This document shows positions 16,539-25,142 of a DNA stretch of 64,000 nt, one piece after another (positions within the stretch are counted from its first letter, which is position 1; each line of letters begins with the position of its first letter). The notes under the pieces were generated by a model. It worked only from the letters and a program-made list of their open reading frames with translations. It was not told where the DNA came from and searched no databases. Both the position numbers and the translations under genes were made by a program. Origin of the DNA: Verrucomicrobiaceae bacterium (GTDB lineage Bacteria; Verrucomicrobiota; Verrucomicrobiia; Verrucomicrobiales; Verrucomicrobiaceae); NCBI GenBank assembly GCA_027484445.1, contig JAIXSY010000019.1:62001-126000 (forward strand). Reading direction: 5' to 3'.

Positions 16539-18488
16539 TCAGGGCCTGCCATCTCTCGAATTTGATAATTCTAAAAATTTAGACATGTAAACTTCTAACC
16601 CCAGCGCGACCCAGAGTGCCTCGGCCGCTCCGCGATGGCTGGCGCTGGTTCCAGGAGCACGCAGCTGAGTCCAAAGCCGGTCCACTTCTCCCCCATGCAG
16701 GACACCGCGTCGCTTTAGGGCGGGCAGCCATTCCTCCTCCACCCGCGCGCGGACGGTGTTTTGGCGGAAAAAGGCTGCCAGGGGCACATCGAAGCCGCGC
16801 TTGCGCCGGTAAGCAAAGGCGTGGCCGAACTCGGCGGCTGCCATCTGCTTGATCAGCCGTTTCGTGCCGCGCATGCGGGCATTCGGGCCATAGGTGGGGC
16901 TGGCCAGGGCTTCTGCGGGAAGGGCGCGTGCGGCTTTGGCCACGCCGAGGTCCAGGAAGGGAACTCGGCACTCGACGCCGTGGGCCATGGTCATTTTGTC
17001 CTGCCGCAGCAGCAGGTCTGGCAGGTAGGTTTCGACCTCGTAGCGGATCTGCTTGGCTAGGCCGGTGCCGGGCAGAGCGGCTAGGTGATCGAGCCGCTGG
17101 CTGAGCGTATCCTCGATCTTCACGCCGGGCAGCAGTTGGGTCACGAGGGCAGCGGCTCCGTAAGCAGAGCCGGTGATGGTTTGCCGCTCCTGGCTCTGCC
17201 CTGCCTGACTGAGCAGCCGCCAGAGCCGGCCACCGGAGGTGCCTGCCAGCTTAGCCCCGAGCTGAAAAAGCTGCGGATGCTGCTGCTGGAGGGCGCTGTA
17301 GTAGAAGCGATTGTAGCCGGCGAAGAGTTCATCGCAGCCTTCGCCGGTGAGCATCACTTTCACCGTGGAGCTTGCCTCCCGCGCCAGCAGGTCGATGGCG
17401 AGGGTGTTCGGGTTTCCTGGCGGACCGTCGAGGTGCCAGGTCACACGAGCGAAGTCTTCGGCAAAGTTTTGCGGACGAAACAGGTAGCGATGGCTGTGAA
17501 CGCCTGCGTGTCGTGCGGCTTGGGTAATCCAGGGGTCTTCGCTGAAGGCAGCGTCCTCGAAGACAATGGAAAAGCTATGCCGTGTGTCAGAGCTTTCCTT
17601 TGCGGCCTCTAGGGTGATGAGCGAGCTATCGATGCCGCCGCTGAGCTGGGTGCCCAGCGGCACATCGCTGACGAGCTGACTTTTCACCGCATGACGCAGG
17701 GCGGCCCGCACGCTGGCCACGGTCTCCTGGCCCACGCTAGCGTCGGGCAGCGACCACCAGCGGTGCCGAGAAAGCTGCCCGTCTGTGGCCTGCCAGCGCA
17801 GCTCATGCCCGGGGGGCAATTGCTGCACGCCGCGCAGCAGGGTGCGGTCCCAAGCGGTGTAGCGAAACATCAGCTGCTCACCCAGATGTTCCGTGGCCAG
17901 TTCTGCGCAGAAGTCCGGATGCGCAAGGAAGGCCTTCATCTCCGAAGCGATGAGCAGCGTGCCATCCGCCAACCGGGTGTGGTAGAGCGGCTTGATGCCA
18001 AAAGGATCGCGCGCCACGCGCAGGGAGCCGGCTTTGAGATCGGCGATGGCTAGGGCGAACATGCCCTCAATGCGGGTCAGCATGGCCTGCCAGCCCTGGC
18101 GCTCATACAGGCGCAGGATCACCTCCGTGTCGGAGTGGCCGCGGAAGTCCACGCCCTGGGCGCACAACTCCTCACGCAGCAGGGCCGCGTTGTAGATTTC
18201 TCCATTGAAGACGAGCACCGTGGCACCATCGCGGCTGCTCATGGGCTGATGGCCAGCCTGGGATAGATCCTGGATGCTCAGCCGCGCGAAGCCAAGGGCC
18301 GCATCGGTGCCCACGGGCAGCAGAGAGCCGGCTCGATGCACCTGAGCACGATTTTGGCCAAAGGAGAGCGCATGAAAGCCCTCATCGTCCGGTCCGCGAT
18401 GGCGAATGCTGCGCAGCATCGCCTCCAGCGTGCCGTCTGGGGGCAAAGGCCGCCCAGCGGGAGCAAACATGCCGATGAAACCACACAT
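16539..18488 (-). CDS. asnB: Asparagine synthetase-like amidotransferase 2
   Basis: A 649-aa paralogue of the 12259-14172 gene. It has the class-II glutaminase start MCGFIGMF (Cys2 nucleophile) and the PP-loop GTQLSGGIDSSLITLEA, then the synthetase signature LTGEGCDELFAGYNRF. All catalytic motifs look intact. It differs enough from the first copy (for example GGIDSS versus GGLDSS, and different N-terminal spacing) that it is not a recent duplication. Exosortase loci of Gram-negative bacteria often carry such amidotransferases. The role is probably amidation of a surface polymer, by context. Confidence 0.9.
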   Translation of the reverse strand: MCGFIGMFAPAGRPLPPDGTLEAMLRSIRHRGPDDEGFHALSFGQNRAQVHRAGSLLPVGTDAALGFARLSIQDLSQAGHQPMSSRDGATVLVFNGEIYNAALLREELCAQGVDFRGHSDTEVILRLYERQGWQAMLTRIEGMFALAIADLKAGSLRVARDPFGIKPLYHTRLADGTLLIASEMKAFLAHPDFCAELATEHLGEQLMFRYTAWDRTLLRGVQQLPPGHELRWQATDGQLSRHRWWSLPDASVGQETVASVRAALRHAVKSQLVSDVPLGTQLSGGIDSSLITLEAAKESSDTRHSFSIVFEDAAFSEDPWITQAARHAGVHSHRYLFRPQNFAEDFARVTWHLDGPPGNPNTLAIDLLAREASSTVKVMLTGEGCDELFAGYNRFYYSALQQQHPQLFQLGAKLAGTSGGRLWRLLSQAGQSQERQTITGSAYGAAALVTQLLPGVKIEDTLSQRLDHLAALPGTGLAKQIRYEVETYLPDLLLRQDKMTMAHGVECRVPFLDLGVAKAARALPAEALASPTYGPNARMRGTKRLIKQMAAAEFGHAFAYRRKRGFDVPLAAFFRQNTVRARVEEEWLPALKRRGVLHGGEVDRLWTQLRAPGTSASHRGAAEALWVALGLEVYMSKFLELSNSRDGRP

Positions 18489-18515
18489 ACCGCCGATGAA
18501 TTTGAAACCCAGCTG

Positions 18516-19670
18516 CTAGCTCGCCGAAACTTTCATGAGCAGATGCCTGCGCCACGCCATGAAAGAAGTCTCCAGCCTGGGGCCGATGGCAGCGAGAAGC
18601 ACCAAGACAAGAACAAACTCCGTGCCCGCATGAACCAGTGGCCGCCTCGTGATGCTCGTGGGAGCGATGCGATCTACCCCGTGGTTGATGAGGAGCAAGA
18701 GCTGCAAATGCAGGATGTAGCAGGGATAGCTCAGCCTCCCCAGCCAGCGGCAGAAAGGCACGACGGCAGGCAGAGACGAAAGCCGCAAGTGTCGTGCGCC
18801 GGAGAGTAGAAACATCAACCCTGGGATCGCGCTCCAGCCAGCCAGTTGAATGGCCCAGCCGGGATACTGACGGAATTTCAGCGTGGCCAGCAGCAGTTCA
18901 GAGCAAAGGCAGAGTGCGAACGAAACTAGCCAAAAATGCCGTGAAACCGCCAACCGGCCTTGCTGCCAATGGGCAGCCATCCATGCGCCACAGATCCAAA
19001 CGGGAAACAAAACCCCCGTGGTCCAGATGCCATCGACAAGACTGCTCGTTTCCAGGCGATGAAAAACCTTCCAAACGATCAAAATGACGGTCGTGCCCAG
19101 CAAAGAACCCAAAATGCCCCCCAAAGCTGCCCGCGAAGTATTCCCAGCGAACCCGAACCAAAGGATGGGCCATGCCAGGTAATAAATCAGCTCGCAGCTC
19201 AGGCTCCATGAGGTCTCAAAGCCAGGGAAGGAGGCCGTCAGAATATGCAGGCCGGCCAAACTGGCCAGGAACTGCTTCCAAGGCAGGTCGGCCCCAGGGG
19301 AGCCCCCAAAATCATCGTGAAGAAGCCAAGTGACGATCGCCAGCAGCAGCCCGAGGAAAAACAGCGGGTAGATTCGAGTCACTCGTGCCAAGCCATAGCG
19401 CCACCAGGAGAAGCTACCCTCGCGAAATTGCCCCAAGATGGATCGGTGGATGCAGATGCCGGAGATCATGAAAAATGCCCACACCCAGAAGCCACCGTGA
19501 CCGAGTGTCGCGCGCAGCATTCGCCACCCGGTAGGAGACTGGGCGTAATCCCAGCCAAACTTCTCCGCGATCGCGAGGTCCAGGCAGTGGGAGAAAAGCA
19601 CCATCACAGCAGCGATCCCGCGCAGCCCATCGATCAGAAGCTCCGAGTCTGGGTCCAGCCTTTCGCTCAT
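18516..19670 (-). CDS. Acyltransferase 3 family membrane protein 1
   Basis: A 384-aa integral inner-membrane O-acyltransferase of the Acyl_transf_3 (OafA/NodX) family, which moves an acyl group, usually acetyl, to sugars. It starts MSERLDPDSELLIDGLRGIA with the family motif DGLRGIAAVMVLFSH and its conserved His. About ten hydrophobic helices follow, including FWVWAFFMISGICIHRSIL. An in-frame ATG at 19676 adds two residues. It lies 80 bp downstream of the exosortase and 27 bp before asnB 2, so the three are probably one transcript. Confidence 0.87.
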   Translation of the reverse strand: MSERLDPDSELLIDGLRGIAAVMVLFSHCLDLAIAEKFGWDYAQSPTGWRMLRATLGHGGFWVWAFFMISGICIHRSILGQFREGSFSWWRYGLARVTRIYPLFFLGLLLAIVTWLLHDDFGGSPGADLPWKQFLASLAGLHILTASFPGFETSWSLSCELIYYLAWPILWFGFAGNTSRAALGGILGSLLGTTVILIVWKVFHRLETSSLVDGIWTTGVLFPVWICGAWMAAHWQQGRLAVSRHFWLVSFALCLCSELLLATLKFRQYPGWAIQLAGWSAIPGLMFLLSGARHLRLSSLPAVVPFCRWLGRLSYPCYILHLQLLLLINHGVDRIAPTSITRRPLVHAGTEFVLVLVLLAAIGPRLETSFMAWRRHLLMKVSAS

Positions 19671-19757
19671 GACCAAGCTCCCCTTTCTGAAGAAAGAAAG
19701 TCGGGAAGGCTATGGCGTAAAGTGAAGAACATGAACTCAAAAGGACGAATCCCAAGG

Positions 19758-21419
19758 CTATTTCTCGCGAAAGTCTTTCTGAAAATGCGGCACGACGGCG
19801 CGCAGGATTTCTTCCGCTAGACGTACGGTGGCGGCGTCATCACGCTGGCGCTGGCCGGAGGCCTGGGGATCCAGCGTGTCTGTGACCCAAAGGGTAATGC
19901 CTGCGTAGGCCCAGCGATGGTTCACATTGCGGGCGATGTTGTCCCAGGTGCTGAGCCAGACGCGCACGGCATTGCTCGGCGTGCTAACATCCGTGCCGAT
20001 GAACCAATACACGTAGTGCGCGCGCAGGGTTTTTTTTCCTCCGGCAGGGTCCGGCACCTGCCGCTCCACGAGCAGATCACGCACCCGCAGCACTCGCCCC
20101 GGAGCGATCTCCACGGGGAGCACCCGCGAGCCGATCAGGCTCCAGCCCTGGCCATCCAGGCAGACCTCGGGGCGGTGGATGCTGCGGCGCTCTGCCCCGG
20201 CTAGCACCAGTGTCACCTGCGCTAGATCACGGAGTTCAGGTGGCCCAGGGGAGCGGTATTGGCTTTTCACGATCTGAGTGTCCTCCGGCAGCAGCGTTTT
20301 TTCGGCTTGGTCAGGCGGCAAAGGCTCCCCAAGGAAGCGTCCGGCCGCGCTGGGTAGCTCCAGGATCACCCCTGCGGACTCGCCCGCGCGCACCTCAGGA
20401 GACAGGCGGCAGGCCGTGAGGGCGGCCAGCACAGCCAGCGCACACACGGTCAGCGGCAGGGTGGGTTTTTTGAGCGGCTGGGCCGGCTGGATGGCTTGGG
20501 CCGGCTGGATGGCTTGGGCCGGTCCGGTGCCCATGAGGCGGCAGATTCCCTGAAGCCCAGCCAAGGCCACGAGATACACGGCAATGCCCGACAGAAAGTG
20601 AAAGGTGCTCACTTCCTTGTCTTGATCTCCGACGGCAAAGTCCTGACCCAAGACCATCGTGCCCGCGATGAGGATCAGCAGCCGCGCCATGTTCGCCAGA
20701 ATGGCCAGGGGAAAGCCGCAGAGGAAAAGAAACAGTCGGCGTGGCAGCGATGCCTGGCGGAAGTAACCGAACAGAGCGGAAACCATGAGCAGGGCAAAGA
20801 GCGACCTCATGCCACTGCACGGCCCATCCACCTTCAGGCTAAAGCGTTCTCCCGCAGCATGGCTGTCCGTGGCGGCAGAGATCAGCGCGGTGCCTTCGCG
20901 CAGGGTCTCTAGCCCTAGGCCATTCAGCAGCCAGGTTGTCGTTTCCACCATCAGCACCCGCAAGCGAAAGGAGACCGAATCCTCCAGAAACACCAAGGGC
21001 CACAGGAAACCCAGCATGAGCCAGGGAAAAATCAGTCGCCGTGCGTGTGCCCAGCCCAGTCCAGCGAGGGTCGCGCCAGCCAGAAACAGCATCACTGCGA
21101 ATGCGCCGAGGTAATAGTTGTTCGCCTTGTATCCACCAAAGTAGGCCACCATTGCGAAAAGGACCACGCCTAGGCCCGCAAGACTGCCCTGAATGGGCAG
21201 AGCGGCCAGTTCGGCACGGCGCTTCCAGACCAACCAGCCTGCGATGAAGGGAGCCAGGACGCCATGCTGCCAGGTCGGGTCTTTCCAGCGCATCAGCAGC
21301 TCCTCCAGCAGCGTCAGGCGAAAGGCTCCGTAACCTGCCGCATAGGGTTGCAGCGCCACGAGCGCTGTCGTGCAAACCGCTACAACGATGACGAAGACAG
21401 AACGCGAAGTCAGAGCCAT
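19758..21419 (-). CDS. Exosortase fused to an EpsI-like domain
   Basis: A 553-aa protein. Residues 1-295 form an exosortase, a multi-pass transpeptidase-like membrane protease that cuts PEP-CTERM tails. The catalytic set is present: Cys201 in [10 protein letters not shown], Arg246 in LANMARLL and His274 in TFHFLSG. A Pro/Ala/Gln linker (about 300-318) made by an 18-bp tandem repeat joins a second part (about 320-553) with one membrane helix and the EpsI signature [12 protein letters not shown]. EpsI is usually encoded separately in exosortase loci or fused as here; its role is unknown. It is divergent from a GT9 gene by 55 bp. Confidence 0.92.
   Translation of the reverse strand: MALTSRSVFVIVVAVCTTALVALQPYAAGYGAFRLTLLEELLMRWKDPTWQHGVLAPFIAGWLVWKRRAELAALPIQGSLAGLGVVLFAMVAYFGGYKANNYYLGAFAVMLFLAGATLAGLGWAHARRLIFPWLMLGFLWPLVFLEDSVSFRLRVLMVETTTWLLNGLGLETLREGTALISAATDSHAAGERFSLKVDGPCSGMRSLFALLMVSALFGYFRQASLPRRLFLFLCGFPLAILANMARLLILIAGTMVLGQDFAVGDQDKEVSTFHFLSGIAVYLVALAGLQGICRLMGTGPAQAIQPAQAIQPAQPLKKPTLPLTVCALAVLAALTACRLSPEVRAGESAGVILELPSAAGRFLGEPLPPDQAEKTLLPEDTQIVKSQYRSPGPPELRDLAQVTLVLAGAERRSIHRPEVCLDGQGWSLIGSRVLPVEIAPGRVLRVRDLLVERQVPDPAGGKKTLRAHYVYWFIGTDVSTPSNAVRVWLSTWDNIARNVNHRWAYAGITLWVTDTLDPQASGQRQRDDAATVRLAEEILRAVVPHFQKDFREK
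20481..20522. repeat. 18-bp tandem repeat in the exosortase linker
   Basis: The unit GGCCGGCTGGATGGCTTG occurs twice in perfect copies (20481-20498 and 20499-20516), followed by a 6-bp partial unit. On the coding strand it encodes repeated PAQAIQ in the linker between the exosortase and EpsI domains. The in-frame unit length means copy-number change would alter linker length without a frameshift. Confidence 0.85.
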
Positions 21420-21474
21420 GATTTACGGGAATTCACGTTGCTTAAGAGCGGAGCAACGTGGGACATTTCAAGAC

Positions 21475-22494
21475 ATGCGGCTGCTGATTTTCAAAGTGAA
21501 CCAACTCGGGGACAACGTCGTGTTCCTGCCCGTGGTGCAGCAGATCGCTCGGCTGCACCCCGACTGGCAGATCACCGTCTGCACCAGCCCGATCGCCGCC
21601 CCGCTCTATCACACGGCCTGTCCTAGTGTCCGCGTGCTGGAGTTCGCCACCAAGCCTTTCAACGATGCCTGGAAGCATCCACTGACCCTGGCGCGCCTGG
21701 TCGCGCAGTTCAGCCAACTGCGGCACGACGCCTGCCTGCTGAGCAATGACCAGAGCAACGTCGCCCATCTGCTGGCGCGGGTTTGCGGTGCGCGTCAGAC
21801 CGTCGGTCCGCTGATCCAGGACCGTCACCTGGGCGGTCTGTTGCATCACCGGGTGCCGGTGGATTTTACCCTGCCCGATGCCTGGCAGAACTGGCAGATC
21901 GCCCGTCATTTGGTGACGGAGCTGCCTGCCCGTGTGCCGCCTCCTGACCTTAGCGCTTTTGGCCGCAGCAAGCATGGCGGCATCTTCATCCATGCCGGGG
22001 CCAGTCGGGATTACAAAAAGTGGCCGCTGGAGCACTACGTGGACCTGGCCACACGCCTCAGCGCCCACGTTCCTATCGTCTGGATGGATCAGGGCCTGCC
22101 TGAGGAGCAGGCGCTGCCAGCGAAAGTGCAGCGGGTGAAAGCTAGCACCTTGGGGGAACTCATCCGCCAGATCGCTGGCTCGCGGTTTTTCATTGGCAAC
22201 AACTCCGGCCCCATGAACCTGGCCTCTGCGCTTGGCATTCCCGGCCTCATCTTCAACGGTCCCTCCACCGCTGCCTGGGACCCCTACTGGCACCGCGCGC
22301 GCTTTGACCTGCTGCGCGATCCCGACCTGCCCTGCCAGCCCTGCGACCTGCCAACGCGGCCTGTCAATGCCTGCCAAAATCAGACGGAGCCGATGGCCTG
22401 CATGAAGCGCTGGACGGTGGAGCGGGTGCATGAGCGGGTTTTGCAAAAGTGGGCGGAATCAGGCCTCCTGCCTGCGCCACCACAGGGAGCGTGA
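21475..22494 (+). CDS. Glycosyltransferase family 9 (heptosyltransferase-like)
   Basis: A 339-aa GT-B enzyme related to the ADP-heptose:LPS heptosyltransferases RfaC/RfaF. The N-terminal MRLLIFKVNQLGDNVVFLPV is the family's typical start. The donor domain has FIHAGASRDYKKWPLEHYVD and FIGNNSGPMNLASALGIPGL, and a Cys-rich C-terminus (LPCQPCDLPTRPVNACQ). Local gmhA and hldA, which make heptose precursors, support an ADP-heptose donor. It is the only plus-strand gene inside the polysaccharide locus; its 3' end overlaps the convergent FkbM gene by 36 bp. In-frame codons from 21370 overlap the exosortase start and are rejected. Confidence 0.88.
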   Translation: MRLLIFKVNQLGDNVVFLPVVQQIARLHPDWQITVCTSPIAAPLYHTACPSVRVLEFATKPFNDAWKHPLTLARLVAQFSQLRHDACLLSNDQSNVAHLLARVCGARQTVGPLIQDRHLGGLLHHRVPVDFTLPDAWQNWQIARHLVTELPARVPPPDLSAFGRSKHGGIFIHAGASRDYKKWPLEHYVDLATRLSAHVPIVWMDQGLPEEQALPAKVQRVKASTLGELIRQIAGSRFFIGNNSGPMNLASALGIPGLIFNGPSTAAWDPYWHRARFDLLRDPDLPCQPCDLPTRPVNACQNQTEPMACMKRWTVERVHERVLQKWAESGLLPAPPQGA

Positions 22495-23244
22495 GCTGAG
22501 CTGAAATAGGGTGAATCCAGCCTCAAAGAGCACTTGGCTCATCAGTGCCGTTTCCTCTGGACCGTGGGTCTCGGTGACGACGTAGCGCGTGCGTTTCAGC
22601 ACCTCACGCGCGCCCAGCAGGGCTTGGCCACCATAGCCCTCAATGTCGCATTTCAGCAGCAGAACTTCCGGTGCATCCACCTGGCTGTCTAGGCAGCGCA
22701 CCGGCACCTGGCGCCGTTGTCCTCCCGTGGATTTCATCGCGCTCGTGGTGCCCTCCAGAGGATCGGCAAAGTGGATCTCCATCGGCTCAGCGTCTCTAGC
22801 TGCGGCCGCGCAGCAGACAGGTCGCCACTCAGCCCCAGGATGGCAGAGGGCTAGCCGCTGTGTCGTGTAGTCGAGCGCTTCCTGCATCATCTCCACCCCC
22901 GTGACATGTGCCTTTGCGTTCAGGTGAAACCACCAGCGGATGCTCATGCCCAGGTTTACCCCCAGGTCGATCACGGCCGGCGCGGGATGCGCGCGCAGGG
23001 CCTGCTCCACCTCAGCGCAGCGCAGCTCTCCCAGGCAGAAGTTGTCCATCAGGCTGCGCGCCTCATTCCGCCGGATCAGTGGGCCAAAACCAGGCACAGA
23101 CACTGGGACCGGCAGATGGGTGAAGACAAGATCACACCAAGCCAGCCAAGCGCCGCGCCAGCCAAAGTGCTTCCAGCCTTTGATCCAATGAAGTGGCAGG
23201 GAGACGAGAATCTCGCGGCCATAGATGAGCAGTTGTCGCAGCAT
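22459..23244 (-). CDS. FkbM-family methyltransferase
   Basis: A 261-aa SAM-dependent methyltransferase of the FkbM family. Motif I is in VIDLGVNLGMSIRWWFHLNA with an acidic strand-2 end in VTGVEMMQEALDY. DSQVDAPEVLLLKCDIEGYG is the diagnostic FkbM segment. Such enzymes O-methylate sugars in surface polysaccharides and some antibiotics. It lies 6 bp after the class I methyltransferase stop direction, at the end of the minus-strand glycan group, and overlaps the GT9 gene tail to tail. Confidence 0.87.
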   Translation of the reverse strand: MLRQLLIYGREILVSLPLHWIKGWKHFGWRGAWLAWCDLVFTHLPVPVSVPGFGPLIRRNEARSLMDNFCLGELRCAEVEQALRAHPAPAVIDLGVNLGMSIRWWFHLNAKAHVTGVEMMQEALDYTTQRLALCHPGAEWRPVCCAAAARDAEPMEIHFADPLEGTTSAMKSTGGQRRQVPVRCLDSQVDAPEVLLLKCDIEGYGGQALLGAREVLKRTRYVVTETHGPEETALMSQVLFEAGFTLFQLSSRSLWWRRQEA

Positions 23245-23250
23245 GAAAAG

Positions 23251-23985
23251 TTAGGCCTTTTGGGCAGTGGCGAGCAGGTCAGGCCGGGCGGTGTGCAGGT
23301 CCACGCCGTCCAGACTTCCACCCTTGCCGTGGCGGAGCGCCAGGAGCAGCCTAGCGGCCTCATAGACGGCTGCGCCCAGGGCCGCGCGCAGCCGTCCAAA
23401 GGCGGAGCTGGAGCAGTAATGCCTGCCGGAAATGCACAGCCTGGTGAAACCGCAGGCACGCAGGCACTGCGCTAGGCTGGCAGGCGTGTGACCGCTTTCA
23501 TGAGTGAAGTCCCCGTAGCGAGTGGCTGCAGAAAGGGGGCTCTGCGCATTGAAGGTCAGCAGCCAGAGCCTGCCACTAGGCCGCAACGCCCGATGCGCGG
23601 CGAGCAAGAAACGGATGAACTCCTCCTTCGTCATGTGCTCGATCACATCTTTCGCGTGAAGCAGATCATAGCTGCCGGGGTGCGCCTCCAGGTGGTCGAT
23701 GAGGTCCGCCTGCACCCAGTGCACTCCGCTTGGATCATGACTGCGGGCGATGAAAAGGTCCGACTCGGAACCATCGACACCGGTGAGGGTGCGGAAGCCT
23801 TTGCCTGCCATCCAGGTCAGCCACTCCCCTTTGCCGCAGCCCAGGTCGGCCACCACGGCACCGCGCTCCGGCAGGTCAGGGTAGGTGGCCTCGTATTGCG
23901 CATGCTGGGCGCCTGGCGCGTAGGTCTTCTGTGCGCTGAAGGCAGCGGAGTAGTTTCGGTAGAGGATGTCGCGATGCAGGCTCAT
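23251..23985 (-). CDS. Class I SAM-dependent methyltransferase
   Basis: A 244-aa Rossmann-fold methyltransferase. Motif I is VVADLGCGKGEWLTWMAGKG, followed by TLTGVDGSESDLFIAR and the post-motif segment YDLLHAKDVIEHMTKEEF. Substrate unknown; in this context O- or N-methylation of the glycan or its carrier is likely. The start ATG at 23985 overlaps the upstream acyltransferase stop as ATGA. A much longer open frame to 24675 lies inside the acyltransferase gene and is rejected. Confidence 0.85.
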   Translation of the reverse strand: MSLHRDILYRNYSAAFSAQKTYAPGAQHAQYEATYPDLPERGAVVADLGCGKGEWLTWMAGKGFRTLTGVDGSESDLFIARSHDPSGVHWVQADLIDHLEAHPGSYDLLHAKDVIEHMTKEEFIRFLLAAHRALRPSGRLWLLTFNAQSPLSAATRYGDFTHESGHTPASLAQCLRACGFTRLCISGRHYCSSSAFGRLRAALGAAVYEAARLLLALRHGKGGSLDGVDLHTARPDLLATAQKA

Positions 23986-25142
23986 GCGGGGGCGGTTTTC
24001 AGCGCGCGGAGATGCTGGCGGCGCAGCCAGTCCGCCCGCCAGCGCAGGGTGGCTTTTTCCAGCGGCACTCCCGCCACGATCATGAGGCCCATGACGGCGG
24101 CAAGGAGCGCGCTGACGGCCTGGGGCAGGCTCAGATCCAGCCGGGCAGCCTGCGCGGCAGCCACACACAGGTCCAGCAGCGGCTGATGGAGAAGGTAGAG
24201 CGGATAGCTGAGCAGGCCCAGCCAGCGTGCAGTGGGCTCCCAGGATCTCAGCGCAGGCAGAGCAGCGCTGCCGAGGATCAACGCCAGCCAGCCTGGCACC
24301 ACCAGCCAGCCCGCCAGGATCAGCATCGTCGTGGAGGCACCGCCATGAAGCAGCCAAGCCTGTGCTAGGTAACCCGCCGCGATCCAAAGCAGCCCCGCTG
24401 GAGCCATACTGCGGAGGCCTGGAGAGCTGGGAAGGCCATCCCGCGCTTTGGCAAGTGCGCTGACGGCCAGGGCATCCCATCGCTCTGCCAGCCAGGCACC
24501 GGCCAGCCAGAGGGGAAACTGCGCCGCGACCAGGGCCATGGGTAGCACCCAGGTGCCCTCCGCGCCATGCATGAGCTTTTTCCAAACCAGCATCAGCACC
24601 ACAGCCACCAGCACCGTGCCGCTTCCCGCCAGCATGAGCGCACGCATTCCATGCCAGGCGCAGGCGGCCAGGCAAAGCGGCCAGACGGCGTAGTAGATCA
24701 CTTCATAGGTTAGGCTCCAGGCGGGCTTGATGGCTGCCAGCGGTCCCGTGATGCCTTGCATCATCGTCAAATGCGCGGTGAAGCAGCCAATGTCAGGCCA
24801 AGGGCTGATGATGAGTGCTAGGCCCAGCGCTACGAGATACAAGGGATACAGCCGCGTGGACCGCGCCCAGAGGTAAGGCAGGGCAAAGGAGCCCGCCCTA
24901 GCTCGCTGCGCCAGGATCGCGCGATGGATGCAGAAGCCGGAGAGGACAAAGAAACCATTCACCCAAAAACTCCCATGCCCCAGCGTGATGGTCATCCACA
25001 CAGACAAGGATGAACCCGCCGCCACGATCTGCCCAGACTCCAGCGCATGGGCCAGCAGCACCAGCAGCGACAGCAGCCCGCGAAGCAGGTCGATGGCGAT
25101 GCCGGCGGGGCTCGTTTTCAGGCTATCGTTTTCGGGCTTCAT
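23982..25142 (-). CDS. Acyltransferase 3 family membrane protein 2
   Basis: A 386-aa multi-pass O-acyltransferase, paralogue of the 18516-19670 gene. The family start motif reads IDLLRGLLSLLVLLAHALES (conserved His), then FWVNGFFVLSGFCIHRAILA. Of the extended in-frame codons to 25265, the ATG at 25142 is preferred because it overlaps the upstream GT4 stop as ATGA, giving translational coupling on both sides. Probably acetylates or otherwise acylates the surface polymer. Confidence 0.87.
   Translation of the reverse strand: MKPENDSLKTSPAGIAIDLLRGLLSLLVLLAHALESGQIVAAGSSLSVWMTITLGHGSFWVNGFFVLSGFCIHRAILAQRARAGSFALPYLWARSTRLYPLYLVALGLALIISPWPDIGCFTAHLTMMQGITGPLAAIKPAWSLTYEVIYYAVWPLCLAACAWHGMRALMLAGSGTVLVAVVLMLVWKKLMHGAEGTWVLPMALVAAQFPLWLAGAWLAERWDALAVSALAKARDGLPSSPGLRSMAPAGLLWIAAGYLAQAWLLHGGASTTMLILAGWLVVPGWLALILGSAALPALRSWEPTARWLGLLSYPLYLLHQPLLDLCVAAAQAARLDLSLPQAVSALLAAVMGLMIVAGVPLEKATLRWRADWLRRQHLRALKTAPA

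Noticed and set aside
16479..16560. Possible sigma-54 site upstream of the PEP-CTERM gene
   Set aside because: A TGGCAG is present on the minus strand inside the asnB-2 end, but the TTGC half at the right distance is missing.
22459..22494. 36-bp overlap of the convergent GT9 and FkbM genes as a sign of a wrong gene end
   Set aside because: Both reading frames keep family-like C-termini and have clean stops; short tail-to-tail overlaps also occur at 33778-33795 and 40251-40254.
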